This document shows, one piece after another, positions 23,660-32,413 of a stretch of DNA of 64,000 nucleotides; positions within the stretch are counted from its first letter, which is position 1; each line of letters starts with the position of its first letter. Position numbers and translations under genes: made by a program. The notes beneath the pieces were generated by a model. The model was not told the DNA's origin. It searched no databases and saw only the letters and a program-made list of their open reading frames with translations. The DNA comes from JAPKZH01 sp963715635 (lineage in GTDB: Bacteria > Acidobacteriota > Aminicenantia > Aminicenantales > UBA4085), in NCBI GenBank assembly GCA_963715635.1, contig OY970261.1:1364001-1428000 (forward strand), written 5' to 3'.

Positions 23660-24397
23660 ATGAAAATCAAAGATAAAGTTGTGATAGTGACCGGAGCTTC
23701 TTCTGGTATTGGTCTTGCCACGGCAAAGCTTCTTGCCAAACGTGGGGCCAAGGTTGCATTAGTCGCTCGTTCCATAGATAAGCTCAAAAATATTTCAAAA
23801 GAGCTTCAAGGCTCATTCCCGATCCGCACAAACATGACCAAAGAAAATGAAATCATAATGATGGTCAGTGAGACAAAAAAACATTTTGGAAGAATTGACG
23901 TTCTTATCAACAGCGCGGGACAAGGCTATGATGCTCCCGTTGAAAAGATTAATATCGATACATATCGAAAAATATTTAATCTTGACGTCGTTGGCCCCCT
24001 GATCGCTATGCAGCAAGTTATCCCCATTATGAAAGAACAAAAAAAAGGAGTGATTGTTAATATCAGTTCAGGAACGGCTTTAATGTTCCTTCCCAATATG
24101 AGCCCTTATTCTTCATTGAAGAGTGCCCTGGCGAGTATCAGTCTAACGGCAAGAGAAGAGCTGAAAAACGACAATATTAGCGTGATCGTTGTATACCCGT
24201 ATATGACTCTTACGGATTTCGAAGAAAATACGATTAAGGACACCGTAGAGAATCAAGCCGAACCAGAGGAAGATAGAACGACATTATCGCCCCCTGATAA
24301 GCCGGAATATCTTGCCCTGAAAATTCTGGAGGGAATCGAAAGCAATGAAGCGGAAATATTTGCCCATGATTGGATGAGAAAAATGAAGCAATCATAG
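23660..24397 (+). CDS. Short-chain dehydrogenase/reductase
   Basis: A 245-residue classical SDR oxidoreductase using NAD(P)H. TGASSGIGLATAKLLAKRGA is the nucleotide-binding loop, VLINSAGQGYDA corresponds to the NNAG motif (NSAG here), and the catalytic set is Asn (FNLDVVG region), Ser in NISSGTAL and Tyr-x-x-x-Lys in YSSLKSALA. VYPYMTLTDF replaces the usual PGxxxT. An ELKNDNISVIVV strand precedes it. The substrate is unknown. Its base composition is clearly more AT-rich than the adjacent operons (many aaa, ata and gaa codons), which suggests recent acquisition. It stands alone; the ATG has only a weak upstream site. Confidence 0.88.
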   Translation: MKIKDKVVIVTGASSGIGLATAKLLAKRGAKVALVARSIDKLKNISKELQGSFPIRTNMTKENEIIMMVSETKKHFGRIDVLINSAGQGYDAPVEKINIDTYRKIFNLDVVGPLIAMQQVIPIMKEQKKGVIVNISSGTALMFLPNMSPYSSLKSALASISLTAREELKNDNISVIVVYPYMTLTDFEENTIKDTVENQAEPEEDRTTLSPPDKPEYLALKILEGIESNEAEIFAHDWMRKMKQS

Positions 24398-24451
24398 GAT
24401 CGTCTAGACGACACAGAAGCCGTCCAAGTAGCCGGTCATTTAGCGATTAGG

Positions 24452-25531
24452 CTAAATTTTATATTTAGCGATCGAAAAATCCCAGTCCGCATTGTGCTCG
24501 ATGGCATAGAGATAATCGCCTTGGATAACGACCGGAAAATACCTCTGGTGGAATGCATCGCCCGTCCTAATGTTCAAAAGAGGCAGCCAGAAATTATCCA
24601 TGTATTTTCCATCGGCATTGAAGACATCGACCAAGACGCCCTTTTTAGGATCGTATGTGGATGTCAGGGCCCAGATTTGATCTTTATACACGAGGAGTCT
24701 GTAAACGTCGTTGTCAAAGGCCGGCATTTTGCGAAGGTCCCGGGGATCCTTTTTTCGATATTGCACGCGGGGATATGACCTGCGAAAAATTTTTGCAATC
24801 TGCGCTTTTTCCAAATCAAGTTGTTTGATCTGATACTCCTGGGTATGGGCTATGTACATAAATTTTTTGCTTTCTTTGCTAATGTAAAGCCCGGTGATAT
24901 CGCTATAACTCCCCCCTTTTTCTCTGATTTGAAGATAAAATTGAGTCGTGAACGAACAAGGTGTAGGGTTGAAAGTCCCATCTTCATTCACCAGAAATAA
25001 ATTAAAATCATGGTCTTTAATACCATCAGTGCGAGCAAAGTCACCGCGCTTTAAATCGAGCATGAAATATTTTTCGCCGTGAAAAGCCAAAAAATTATAA
25101 AAAATCTTTTTATCGAATCTCAGTTCCTTGATGAGTTTTCCTTCGAAGTTGGTTTTGACAAGTTTATTCGAGGGCGCACTAAACATGAGAACCTCGTTGT
25201 CCTTGACGAGAAGATCCGTCAGTTCGGTCGAGATTTCTCCCGGCCCTTGGCCGATGTTCACTAGATTCTTTTTAAAACGGCCGTCGGGAGCGAACGCGTA
25301 AAGAGCGAGGCCGTCTTGAACGAAGATGGATCCATCGGCCGCGACATCCAAAGTCCAAGGCAGTTTGAAATAAAATCCTTTTCCCTCGTCTTTGATCCGG
25401 AGGACCTCTTGGAGCTGAATAATCCGACCGGCATTCTGGCTCGGCGGCTTCTCCGGATTTTCAATCATCTGTTGGGCGAAAATTCCGGAGACGGAAAGGG
25501 ATAGCACATACAAAGTCAATATTTTTCTCAT
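24452..25531 (-). CDS. 6-bladed beta-propeller secreted protein
   Basis: A 359-residue exported protein predicted to form a six-bladed beta-propeller, a class abundant in Bacteroidetes and Aminicenantes-like genomes and of unknown ligand. ATG 25531, with gggagaagcaa upstream, opens a signal peptide (MRKILTLYVLSLSVSGIFAQ). Longer in-frame ATGs upstream lack signals. Repeated blade strands include WTLDVAADGSIFVQDGLALY, FAPDGRFKKNLVNIGQGPGE, KTNFEGKLIKELRF and YLYAIEHNADWDFSIAKY. The G-x-G-P-G-E motif between blades is typical of this family. It is not in an operon. Confidence 0.82.
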   Translation of the reverse strand: MRKILTLYVLSLSVSGIFAQQMIENPEKPPSQNAGRIIQLQEVLRIKDEGKGFYFKLPWTLDVAADGSIFVQDGLALYAFAPDGRFKKNLVNIGQGPGEISTELTDLLVKDNEVLMFSAPSNKLVKTNFEGKLIKELRFDKKIFYNFLAFHGEKYFMLDLKRGDFARTDGIKDHDFNLFLVNEDGTFNPTPCSFTTQFYLQIREKGGSYSDITGLYISKESKKFMYIAHTQEYQIKQLDLEKAQIAKIFRRSYPRVQYRKKDPRDLRKMPAFDNDVYRLLVYKDQIWALTSTYDPKKGVLVDVFNADGKYMDNFWLPLLNIRTGDAFHQRYFPVVIQGDYLYAIEHNADWDFSIAKYKI

Positions 25532-25779
25532 TTGCTTCTCCCTGGAAACGTTACAGATAAAAATCCTTAAAGGCAAATTTCTTGCTCTTACCATTATTTT
25601 ACGCCAGATCAAAAAAAAGCGCTTATAAGAATGCGGGGCAAAAACCATTTTTCTTCGGCTAGCAGGGCGGACGTTGATCAAGTTTGGGTCCATTGACTTC
25701 GATGAGAAGCCGCTGATAGAATTATTTCAATCTCGATAGAATTTGAAGAAGTCTTGACGCTTATCTATTAAGAATAAAA
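25532..25779. other. Divergent intergenic region
   Basis: It lies between the minus-strand propeller gene and the plus-strand small membrane protein. A plausible plus-strand promoter, ttgaag (25743) - 17 bases - tattaa (25766-25771), would give an almost leaderless transcript for the gene at 25780. Confidence 0.4.
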
Positions 25780-26022
25780 ATGCGAGGGATTCCCTATGGC
25801 GCAATTGGCGAAGGCATAGCGTTTATCCTCATTGTTTTCGCTTTTATCGAATCAGATAACAAGGGGCGGATTATCTTGGCGGTATTATATTTTGTGACCT
25901 TCTTGTTGCCATCTGTTTTTCCCTCAAGGATCCTTTCTCTTATCTGCTCTCTTGCTCGACTTTTCATCGGAGCGGGCTGCTTTATATATCTGAAATATCA
26001 AGGCTCTATCGGTTGGCGCTAA
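25780..26022 (+). CDS. Small membrane protein of unknown function
   Basis: Not recognised. The 80 residues form two or three transmembrane segments (IGEGIAFILIVFAFIE, RIILAVLYFVTFLLPSVF, SLARLFIGAGCFIYL) separated by short charged turns. There is no signal peptide or catalytic motif. No ribosome-binding site precedes the ATG, but a promoter-like pair ends 9 bases upstream, compatible with near-leaderless translation. Composition and hydrophobic pattern favour a real inner-membrane protein. Confidence 0.5.
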   Translation: MRGIPYGAIGEGIAFILIVFAFIESDNKGRIILAVLYFVTFLLPSVFPSRILSLICSLARLFIGAGCFIYLKYQGSIGWR

Positions 26023-26125
26023 CGGGACGGGGTCAAAGCGACTCATAAGGCGAGTCCACCTCTGCCACCGTTCGATAAGAGCGTAAAAAATTCAACTTTT
26101 TTGGCCCGCCATCGACTAAATTTGT

Positions 26126-26539
26126 GTGAAAAACGATCTGGAGGATAGATTGTCTAGAGCGAGTTCAGAGGTGAGGATTTTAATCGTAGAAGATGAAGCC
26201 ATCATCGCCCTGGATATCCAGAATATCCTGAGCCGGTTCGGCTATCAGGTGAGCGGCATGGCTTCCTCAGGAGAGGAATCTATCCAAAAAGCGAAAGACC
26301 TCAACCCCGACCTGGTGTTGATGGATGTCAAGCTTAAAGGCTCCATGGACGGCATCGAAGCGGCGCATAGGATTCATGACGGGCTCCACATTCCCGTGGT
26401 TTATCTGACGGCATTCGGCGAGGAGAAGGTTCTGGAAGGCGCGCAACCGATCAACGGTTTCATGAGAATCGTGAAGCCGTTCGAAGAGAATGATATACAG
26501 TGCGTCATCCAGAAGATTCTTCCTCATAACAATAATTAA
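26126..26539 (+). CDS. Stand-alone response-regulator receiver domain
   Basis: A 137-residue CheY-type receiver with no output domain. ILIVEDEAIIALDIQNIL contains the acidic pocket, DLVLMDVKLKG the phospho-acceptor Asp, VVYLTAFGEE the switch Thr, and RIVKPFEE the conserved Lys. ALDIQNIL and the MDVKLKGSMDGIEAA region resemble receivers paired with PAS-containing histidine kinases. No kinase gene is nearby, so its partner lies elsewhere. The start is a GTG (26126) with a poor ribosome site. A strong terminator follows the stop, so it is a single-gene transcript. Confidence 0.85.
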   Translation: MKNDLEDRLSRASSEVRILIVEDEAIIALDIQNILSRFGYQVSGMASSGEESIQKAKDLNPDLVLMDVKLKGSMDGIEAAHRIHDGLHIPVVYLTAFGEEKVLEGAQPINGFMRIVKPFEENDIQCVIQKILPHNNN

Positions 26540-26550
26540 TCCCTTCCCTA

Positions 26551-26605
26551 AAAAGGCCTGCCTAAGACCAACTCCCTGGCTCTTAAGAAACCGGGCAGGC
26601 CTTTT
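26551..26605 (+). terminator. Rho-independent terminator after the receiver-domain gene
   Basis: A perfect 12-pair stem, aaaaggcctgcc / ggcaggcctttt, with a 31-base loop, is followed by ctttttcc. It sits 11 bases after the stop codon. Confidence 0.85.
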
Positions 26606-26703
26606 CTTTTTCCTTGATTTTGACAAGTTGCCGCCTATTTGATAATCTTGTCGTTTGCTGATGGGCGGAATATTCATCCTTATTTCGACCATGAGGAGGT
26701 TAC

Positions 26704-28092
26704 ATGTTTGACGCCAAAACTTATGTCGATAGACGCCAGCTTCTGAAAAAACAGGTGCCCTCCGGGCTGATTATGTTCCTCGGGAACGAGGAAAGCCCGA
26801 TGAACTATGCGGCCAACACCTACCACTTCCGGCAGGACAGCTCTTTCCTGTATTTCTTCGGGCTGGATTCTCCCGGCCTGGCGGCCGTGATTGATATCGA
26901 CGAGCAAAAGGACATGCTGTTCGGCAACGATATCGATATCGAGGACATCATTTGGATGGGGTTTCTGCCGACATTGAAGGAACGGGCGGCCAAAGTCGGC
27001 GTGAAGTACACGGCTCCTCTTAAAGAAGTAGGGGGGGTGTTGAACGAAGCGGTCCAAAAGGGAAGGCCCATTCATTACCTGCCCCCCTATAGAACGGAGA
27101 GCCAGATGAAACTTCAGGCCTGGCTGGGTGTTCTACCGCAGGAGGCCAAAAACCGATCCTCTACGGAATTGGTGAAGGCGGTCGTGGCCCAGAGGTCCGT
27201 GAAGTCGGAGCAGGAGATCGCCCAGATCGAAATCGCGCTCAAAACAACCTATAAAATGTACATCGCGGCCATGCACATGGCCCAGCCCGGCGTTTACGAG
27301 AAGGATATCGCAGGCCGGATCGACGGCATCGCCATCACGGGCGGGGGGGCAACGGCTTTTCCAACCATCCTGTCGATCAACGGGCAAATCTTGCATAACC
27401 ATTCTCATGAAAACCTGCTGAAAAGGGGAAAGCTGCTTGTCGTGGACGCGGGCGCCGAGTCGCCGCTTCATTATGCGTCGGATATTACAAGGACGATTCC
27501 GGTCGGAGGAAAATTCACGACCGAACAGAAAGACATCTATCAGATCGTTCTCGCTGGCCAGGAACATGCCATCCAGGCCATCAAGCCCGGCGTCATGTAC
27601 AAAGACATTCATCTTCACACGGCGAAGGTCATCGCTTCCGGATTGAAATCCATAGGGCTGATGAAGGGCGATGTGGACGAAGCCGTGAGCCAGGGTGCCC
27701 ACGCCCTGTTTTTCCCGCATGGCTTGGGACACATGCTCGGCCTCGACGTTCACGATATGGAAAACTTGGGAGAAAATCATGTCGGTTACGACGAATCGGT
27801 GAAGAGAAGCGAGCAGTTCGGCTTGGCCTATCTTAGAATGGCCAAGGCGCTGCGTCCCGGCTATGTGATGACGGTGGAGCCCGGGATCTACTTCATCCCG
27901 GCGCTGATTGACAAGTGGAAAGAGGAAAAGAAATGCTTCCCCTTCATCGCCTTCGATAAGCTGAAGACGTACAGGGATTTCGGGGGCATCCGCATCGAGG
28001 ACAACGTTCTGGTCACCAAGGACGGCAGCCGGGTCCTGGGCCGGCCGATTCCCAAGAAAGCGGCAAAGGTCGAAGAGGCGGCGACGATTTAA
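26704..28092 (+). CDS. pepP: Xaa-Pro aminopeptidase (PepP type, M24B)
   Basis: A cytoplasmic metallopeptidase that removes an N-terminal residue linked to proline. The N-terminal AMP_N domain (about 1-140) contains NTYHFRQDSSFLYFFGLDSP, typical of PepP. The pita-bread catalytic domain carries all five metal ligands: Asp in VVDAGAES, Asp in SDITRTIP, His in HGLGHMLGLDVHD, Glu in TVEPGIYF and Glu in GIRIEDNVLV. Its 462 residues match the family. ATG is preceded by gaggaggttac. It is a single gene downstream of the receiver-domain terminator. Confidence 0.92.
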   Translation: MFDAKTYVDRRQLLKKQVPSGLIMFLGNEESPMNYAANTYHFRQDSSFLYFFGLDSPGLAAVIDIDEQKDMLFGNDIDIEDIIWMGFLPTLKERAAKVGVKYTAPLKEVGGVLNEAVQKGRPIHYLPPYRTESQMKLQAWLGVLPQEAKNRSSTELVKAVVAQRSVKSEQEIAQIEIALKTTYKMYIAAMHMAQPGVYEKDIAGRIDGIAITGGGATAFPTILSINGQILHNHSHENLLKRGKLLVVDAGAESPLHYASDITRTIPVGGKFTTEQKDIYQIVLAGQEHAIQAIKPGVMYKDIHLHTAKVIASGLKSIGLMKGDVDEAVSQGAHALFFPHGLGHMLGLDVHDMENLGENHVGYDESVKRSEQFGLAYLRMAKALRPGYVMTVEPGIYFIPALIDKWKEEKKCFPFIAFDKLKTYRDFGGIRIEDNVLVTKDGSRVLGRPIPKKAAKVEEAATI

Positions 28093-28178
28093 TTTGCACA
28101 AAATCCGAAAATAAATTATTATAGCCAACTGCTTAAATTCCCGGAGCTTCCCGGCGAATCGAAGAAAGAAATACGCTA

Positions 28179-29015
28179 ATGAAACTTGCGCTCGTCCAGC
28201 AGCACGCGACTGGGGATCTTGATGACAATCTCTGCCGAGGCGTAGAGGCATTTCATCAGGCGGCCGGGCAAGGCGCCCAATTGATCGCCTATGCCGAGCT
28301 GGCGTTCGTGCCTTTCCTTCCCCAGATTCCTGCGGACCGGCAAAAGAATATTGAATCATTTGCTCAGCCGGTTCCCGGACCCATCACCACAGAATTCTCT
28401 GCGTTGACCAAGCGATATGGGGCGGTGGCAGTCTTGAACCTGCTTGAAACGAGCGGGGGCCGGACATATGATACGTCTCCGGTCATCGACGCCGATGGCA
28501 AGCTGCTGGGGGTGACTCGGATGGTCCATATCATGGAAAGCCCTGGTTTTCATGAGCGGGGATATTATGCGCCCGGCGATACGGCGAGCTACGTCTATGA
28601 CACGTCCGTCGGCAAAATCGGCGTGGCGATTTGCTACGATCGCCATTTCCCCGAATATATGCGGATGTTGGCGCTTAAAGGCGCCCAAATCGTGGTCATC
28701 CCTCAAGCGGGAACCGTGGGCGAGTGGGGCGAGGGGATATTCGAAGGAGAAGTCCAGATCGCCTCATTTCAGAACGGCTATTTTGCCGCATTGGTCAATA
28801 GAGTGGGGAAGGAAGAGGTCCTCGATTTTGCGGGAGAGTCTTTCGTGACCGACCCGTCCGGTCGCGTGATCGCCCGGGCCCGGCGGGGAGAGGAGTGCAT
28901 CCTCTACGCCGATTGCGACTTCGCCTTGATTCCCCAGTGTCATGCGAAAAAGCATTTCTTCCCAGACCGGCGGCCCGGCCTTTACAAAAATTTTAAATTG
29001 TCGGATAAAAAGTAA
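28179..29015 (+). CDS. Nitrilase-fold (carbon-nitrogen hydrolase) protein with Met at the catalytic Lys position
   Basis: A CN-hydrolase superfamily protein of 278 residues, similar in layout to N-carbamoylputrescine amidase and beta-ureidopropionase. The nucleophile Cys152 is in GVAICYDRHFPEY and the first Glu (Glu40) in IAYAELAF. A second conserved acidic segment follows (EWGEGIFEGEVQIASFQNG). The usual R-K-x-H motif carrying the catalytic lysine reads Arg114-Met115-Val116-His117 (GVTRMVHIME), so the Lys is absent. It may be a subfamily that uses another base, or a protein that binds rather than cleaves. It is followed after one base by the NusG-like gene, suggesting cotranscription. Confidence 0.85.
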   Translation: MKLALVQQHATGDLDDNLCRGVEAFHQAAGQGAQLIAYAELAFVPFLPQIPADRQKNIESFAQPVPGPITTEFSALTKRYGAVAVLNLLETSGGRTYDTSPVIDADGKLLGVTRMVHIMESPGFHERGYYAPGDTASYVYDTSVGKIGVAICYDRHFPEYMRMLALKGAQIVVIPQAGTVGEWGEGIFEGEVQIASFQNGYFAALVNRVGKEEVLDFAGESFVTDPSGRVIARARRGEECILYADCDFALIPQCHAKKHFFPDRRPGLYKNFKLSDKK

Positions 29016-29016
29016 A

Positions 29017-29499
29017 ATGGAAAGCTGGTTTGTCATCAACACCAAGCCGAAAAAGGAATTCCGGGTCGAAAGGCTGTTCCAAGAAGGCGGCATCAGAGTC
29101 TACAACCCAAAGTATCGCGAGGGGGTAAGAGTGAGGCCGTTTTTTCCTGGCTATCAATTCGTTTTTTTTGACTATCCCGGCCAGTACAAGCTGGTCAAAT
29201 ACACCCGGGGCGTCAAACGCATCGTCGGCAACGATGAAGGCCCCATTCCTCTAGAGGAATGCATCCTTCGGCAAATTCAAGCGCGCGAAGTCAACGGCTT
29301 TATCGAGCTTTTTAAATACGGAGCTGAGCCCGAAGTCGGCGACGAGATTGAAGTCGCCGAAGGTCCGCTCAAGGGATTGCGAGGAATTTTCAAGAAAGAC
29401 CTATCCGACCAGGACCGTGTGTTGATCCTCCTCGATTACGTCTCCTACCAAGGAAAGCTTTTCATCGAGAAGAATAAGCTCAAAAAAGTCATCTACTGA
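29017..29499 (+). CDS. NusG-like transcription elongation protein
   Basis: A 160-residue NusG/RfaH-type protein. The N-terminal NGN domain begins MESWFVINTKPKKEFRVERL and includes RVRPFFPGYQFVFFDYPGQY (the FPGYVFV strand) and TRGVKRIVGNDEGPIPL. A C-terminal KOW domain follows (GDEIEVAEGPLKGLRGIFKK). Housekeeping nusG lies with secE and ribosomal genes, which are not here, so this is a specialised paralogue. Such proteins often control long polysaccharide or secretion operons. ATG 29017 comes one base after the nitrilase-fold gene's stop. Its last 7 bases overlap the convergent glycosidase-like gene. Confidence 0.85.
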   Translation: MESWFVINTKPKKEFRVERLFQEGGIRVYNPKYREGVRVRPFFPGYQFVFFDYPGQYKLVKYTRGVKRIVGNDEGPIPLEECILRQIQAREVNGFIELFKYGAEPEVGDEIEVAEGPLKGLRGIFKKDLSDQDRVLILLDYVSYQGKLFIEKNKLKKVIY

Positions 29500-30656
29500 G
29501 CAGCCGCAGGGGGCATCGACTTGAGTTTTCGCAGGAATTCTTCCGTCAGGCTGTATCCCGAAAAGAATATCACGCCGCTTGCGCCCAAGCGCCGGGTGAT
29601 ATTCATCTGCTCCAGCATCCCGTCCGGCGTGTTCTGATTGTGCGATGTCCCGATGCCGATTCCGGGACAGACCAGCAGACGGCCTTGGCCGACCTCGACC
29701 GCGCGCCGGCTGTATTTTTCAAAAAGTGAGGTGAGGTTTGTATAGAGCATGGGGCAGAGCATGTCGATAAGGCCTTCTTTGACCCATAATTCCCAATCCT
29801 GCCCGATGAGGACTTTCGCTTTATCTGCCGCGGGGAAGACGGCGGCCGAAATTTTCACCGGACGTCCAGTTGTCTTGACGGCAGCGCGCAGCTCGCGTAC
29901 GAATTGCGTCACTTGCTCTCCGTTCCACTCGATCCATTCGTTCCAGAAAAGATTGCCCGAGTCCTTGGCTTTGATAGCCAGGGGGTCTTGTCCCCGGGCT
30001 TTTTCAAAAAGGGATCGGGTCTGGGCATCAAAGCTGAAATAGGGTTCCTCGGGTGAACAGGGGAAACGGATATAATCCAGATGGATCCAGTCCACAGGGT
30101 ACTTTTTTAAAAGCTCCTTCATCAGGCTGAGCTCATATTCGCGGACCTGGGGAAGCGCGGCATTGGCGGTGGGAACGATTTGTCCCTTGTCATTGGTGAT
30201 CAACCATTCGGGATGTTGCCGGACCTGACCCAAAACGGCCGATTCGGGAAAGACGCAGAACCAAGGGTGAACGGAAATATTCCTCTTCTTCGCTTCTTCG
30301 AAAAAAGCGCCGAAGAAGTCCCAGTTGTAGGCGGGATCCTGCACGCCGATTTGGCTTTGAAAGTAGATATGCCCGGAGGTGGACTTCACCAAGATGATGA
30401 CCGTGTTGATCCCGGCTTGGACATATTCGTCCAGGGTGGCCTTGATTTTTGATAGGGCGGCTTCCTTCTCGGTTCCGAAAAAGCCGGGATGGGCCCAGAC
30501 TCCGCGGATCTCCATCTTTGATTGGGCGGCAGCCGGCAGGGAATAGGCCTGGACAAAGGTGCAAAAGCTCAGGCCTAGAGCCGGGATAACCCACCCGAGC
30601 GTGATTTTAGTGGGCTTCCGTTTTCTTTGAATTGATAATGCATCGGTGGCTTTCAT
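29493..30656 (-). CDS. Family-10 glycosyl-hydrolase-like secreted protein (GHL10/DUF187)
   Basis: A 387-residue exported (beta/alpha)8 barrel protein of the glycosyl hydrolase-like family. A signal peptide (about 1-45, PALGLSFCTFVQAYSLPAAA) precedes the domain. Family motifs are EIRGVWAHPGFFGTEKEAAL, AGINTVIILVKSTSG, ISVHPWFCVFPESAVLG, VDWIHLDYIRFP and DMLCPMLYTNL, and VIFFSGYSLTEEFL closes the barrel. The DYIRFP segment contains the putative acidic catalytic residues. Its likely target is a cell-wall or polysaccharide glycan, unproven. The start has atagggagggagtacc upstream. It is the last gene of the minus-strand run that begins with alpha-2-macroglobulin. Confidence 0.88.
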   Translation of the reverse strand: MKATDALSIQRKRKPTKITLGWVIPALGLSFCTFVQAYSLPAAAQSKMEIRGVWAHPGFFGTEKEAALSKIKATLDEYVQAGINTVIILVKSTSGHIYFQSQIGVQDPAYNWDFFGAFFEEAKKRNISVHPWFCVFPESAVLGQVRQHPEWLITNDKGQIVPTANAALPQVREYELSLMKELLKKYPVDWIHLDYIRFPCSPEEPYFSFDAQTRSLFEKARGQDPLAIKAKDSGNLFWNEWIEWNGEQVTQFVRELRAAVKTTGRPVKISAAVFPAADKAKVLIGQDWELWVKEGLIDMLCPMLYTNLTSLFEKYSRRAVEVGQGRLLVCPGIGIGTSHNQNTPDGMLEQMNITRRLGASGVIFFSGYSLTEEFLRKLKSMPPAAAQ

Positions 30657-30695
30657 GGTACTCCCTCCCTATAAAATAATGGAAAAGACGATTTT

Positions 30696-32393
30696 CTATT
30701 TCTGTTTAAGGTTCAAACGGCCCCAGCCGAACTTATTATCCTCGCCGGGTTCGCCCAAGTCGATGGCCCTATTTTCAAGGAGTTTTTTGATCTGGTCTAT
30801 GGAATACGGAGTATTTCCCTTGACCAGCCCGCAGGCGCCCGCCACATGGGGCGCCGAGGCGGATGTTCCCCAGAATCCCTGCAGGCCGTAAGTGGCCGTC
30901 GAAACTCCCGAAGGCGCGGTCAGGTCAGGCTTGATCCGCCCATCGTGTGTCGGCCCCCATGAGCTATAGTAGTGGAGCGAATCATCGAACCAGTCCGTGG
31001 CGCCCACGGCCAGGGCGGATACGGCATCGGCCGGAATGATAATGCTGCCCGCCGAGACGAAATATTCTATCGCTTTATCATTGCCGTCCGTGAATAGCTC
31101 GAGCTTGACATTTTTTGTGATGCTGGTTTTTTTGCTGATTGAAACAGCCCACGTTCCTGCCGTCGTCGAATACCAACCGTAGATTTCCTCGACCGGCCAT
31201 TGAGTGCCGTCCTGCTCGTTTATGGACCTATCGACCGGCAGCCAGGACGAGCCCGTCCAAAAATAAAGATAAAGGTCGAAGTCCTGGTTGGAGCCGGTGT
31301 AATCACCTCCGGTCCAAAGGCCCCAGTCATTCCAGTTCAGATAAACGCCGACTGGCTGGTATGCGGGCACGTGAAATTCCAGATATCGATTCGTTCCAGA
31401 AAAATTATGCCATCCGTCGTCGTCCGGGTCGTTAAACGTTCCCTCCCAGTGGTCCTGAGCCGCGTTGCCCGCCGAGGATGCCCAGATAATGTTGCTGTCA
31501 GCGGCCGCCTCGACGTCGTAGCATATCGGCCCCGTTCCATCGCCGGCTCCCGCGTTGTACCAGCCCAGAGAATAGGAGATCACCTGGACCCCCTGTTTCG
31601 AAATCCAGTCGACGGCCATGTGCTCTTCGACGTCCGTCTCGAAATTGACCAGCCAGAGCTTGGCGTTAGGCGCCATGTCGTGGACGATCTCGGCGTTGGC
31701 CGTGCCGTGGACTTCATCGGCGAAAATATCACCGTCGGCCCTGAACGATCGGGCGACGACAGAAGAAGGAAGTTCCGTTCCCAACAGGTTCGTGTAGCCT
31801 TTGAAGCCGATATCTAGAATACAGATTTTCCCTTCATCGGCAGCCCGATAAGGTGTGATATCTTTCCATCTATCAGCGCCGGTTTTCGATACGCCTTCGC
31901 TGACAAATTCCAGGGCAACCGGCTTTAAGGGAAGACGGACATATTTCACAAAGGGATCATTGGCGAGCGTCTCCAGCGCCCGGATAGGAATGTAGTTCTG
32001 GACAAGGCTGCGGTATGTCAGCTCGATTTTTCCGCCCAGAGCTTCGATTCTTTGCTTCATCAGCGAGACGGCCATTTTGCTTTGAAGCTGATTTGGACTC
32101 GAAATTGTGACCGTAACCACGCGTACGCTCTCTCCATCCAGGTCCATTTTTCTCAAATGGGCATATTCCTGTGCCCTTTCCGGACCTAAAGACAGGTAAA
32201 TCTCCTCCAGCCGGCTGAGCGCGGACTGCATTTTGGGGTGGACGAGTCCGGCCGCATTTTCGGCGGGGCTCAGGGAGGAAAATTTCATCGGCCGATTCTC
32301 GATGATCGCCCGGCTCGGCGCCAAGAGCGCAACCAGGAGAAGGGTGAAGAATATCAACCATCCCCCAGGATTTCTTTTCTTAATAATCGTCAT
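30696..32393 (-). CDS. Secreted subtilisin-like serine protease (S8)
   Basis: A 565-residue exported S8 peptidase. After a signal peptide (about 1-29), a propeptide-like region runs to about residue 175. The catalytic domain has Asp in ICILDIGFKGY (about residue 192), His in DEVHGTANAEIVHD (about 230) and Ser in GTSASAPHVAGA (about 512). A ~120-residue insertion between His and Ser (LYLYFWTGSSWLPVDRS region) looks like a P/proprotein-type beta domain. SSAGNAAQDHWEG supplies the oxyanion-hole Asn. ATG has gcggagaaac upstream. It lies 40 bases before the glycosidase-like gene and 20 bases after the beta-barrel gene, on the same strand. Confidence 0.9.
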   Translation of the reverse strand: MTIIKKRNPGGWLIFFTLLLVALLAPSRAIIENRPMKFSSLSPAENAAGLVHPKMQSALSRLEEIYLSLGPERAQEYAHLRKMDLDGESVRVVTVTISSPNQLQSKMAVSLMKQRIEALGGKIELTYRSLVQNYIPIRALETLANDPFVKYVRLPLKPVALEFVSEGVSKTGADRWKDITPYRAADEGKICILDIGFKGYTNLLGTELPSSVVARSFRADGDIFADEVHGTANAEIVHDMAPNAKLWLVNFETDVEEHMAVDWISKQGVQVISYSLGWYNAGAGDGTGPICYDVEAAADSNIIWASSAGNAAQDHWEGTFNDPDDDGWHNFSGTNRYLEFHVPAYQPVGVYLNWNDWGLWTGGDYTGSNQDFDLYLYFWTGSSWLPVDRSINEQDGTQWPVEEIYGWYSTTAGTWAVSISKKTSITKNVKLELFTDGNDKAIEYFVSAGSIIIPADAVSALAVGATDWFDDSLHYYSSWGPTHDGRIKPDLTAPSGVSTATYGLQGFWGTSASAPHVAGACGLVKGNTPYSIDQIKKLLENRAIDLGEPGEDNKFGWGRLNLKQK

Positions 32394-32413
32394 GTGTTTC
32401 TCCGCTCATTTAT

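Noticed and set aside
27133..28359. 408-residue minus-strand ORF over the PepP gene
   Set aside because: It covers the aminopeptidase and the start of the nitrilase-fold gene on the other strand, has no ribosome site, and resembles no family.
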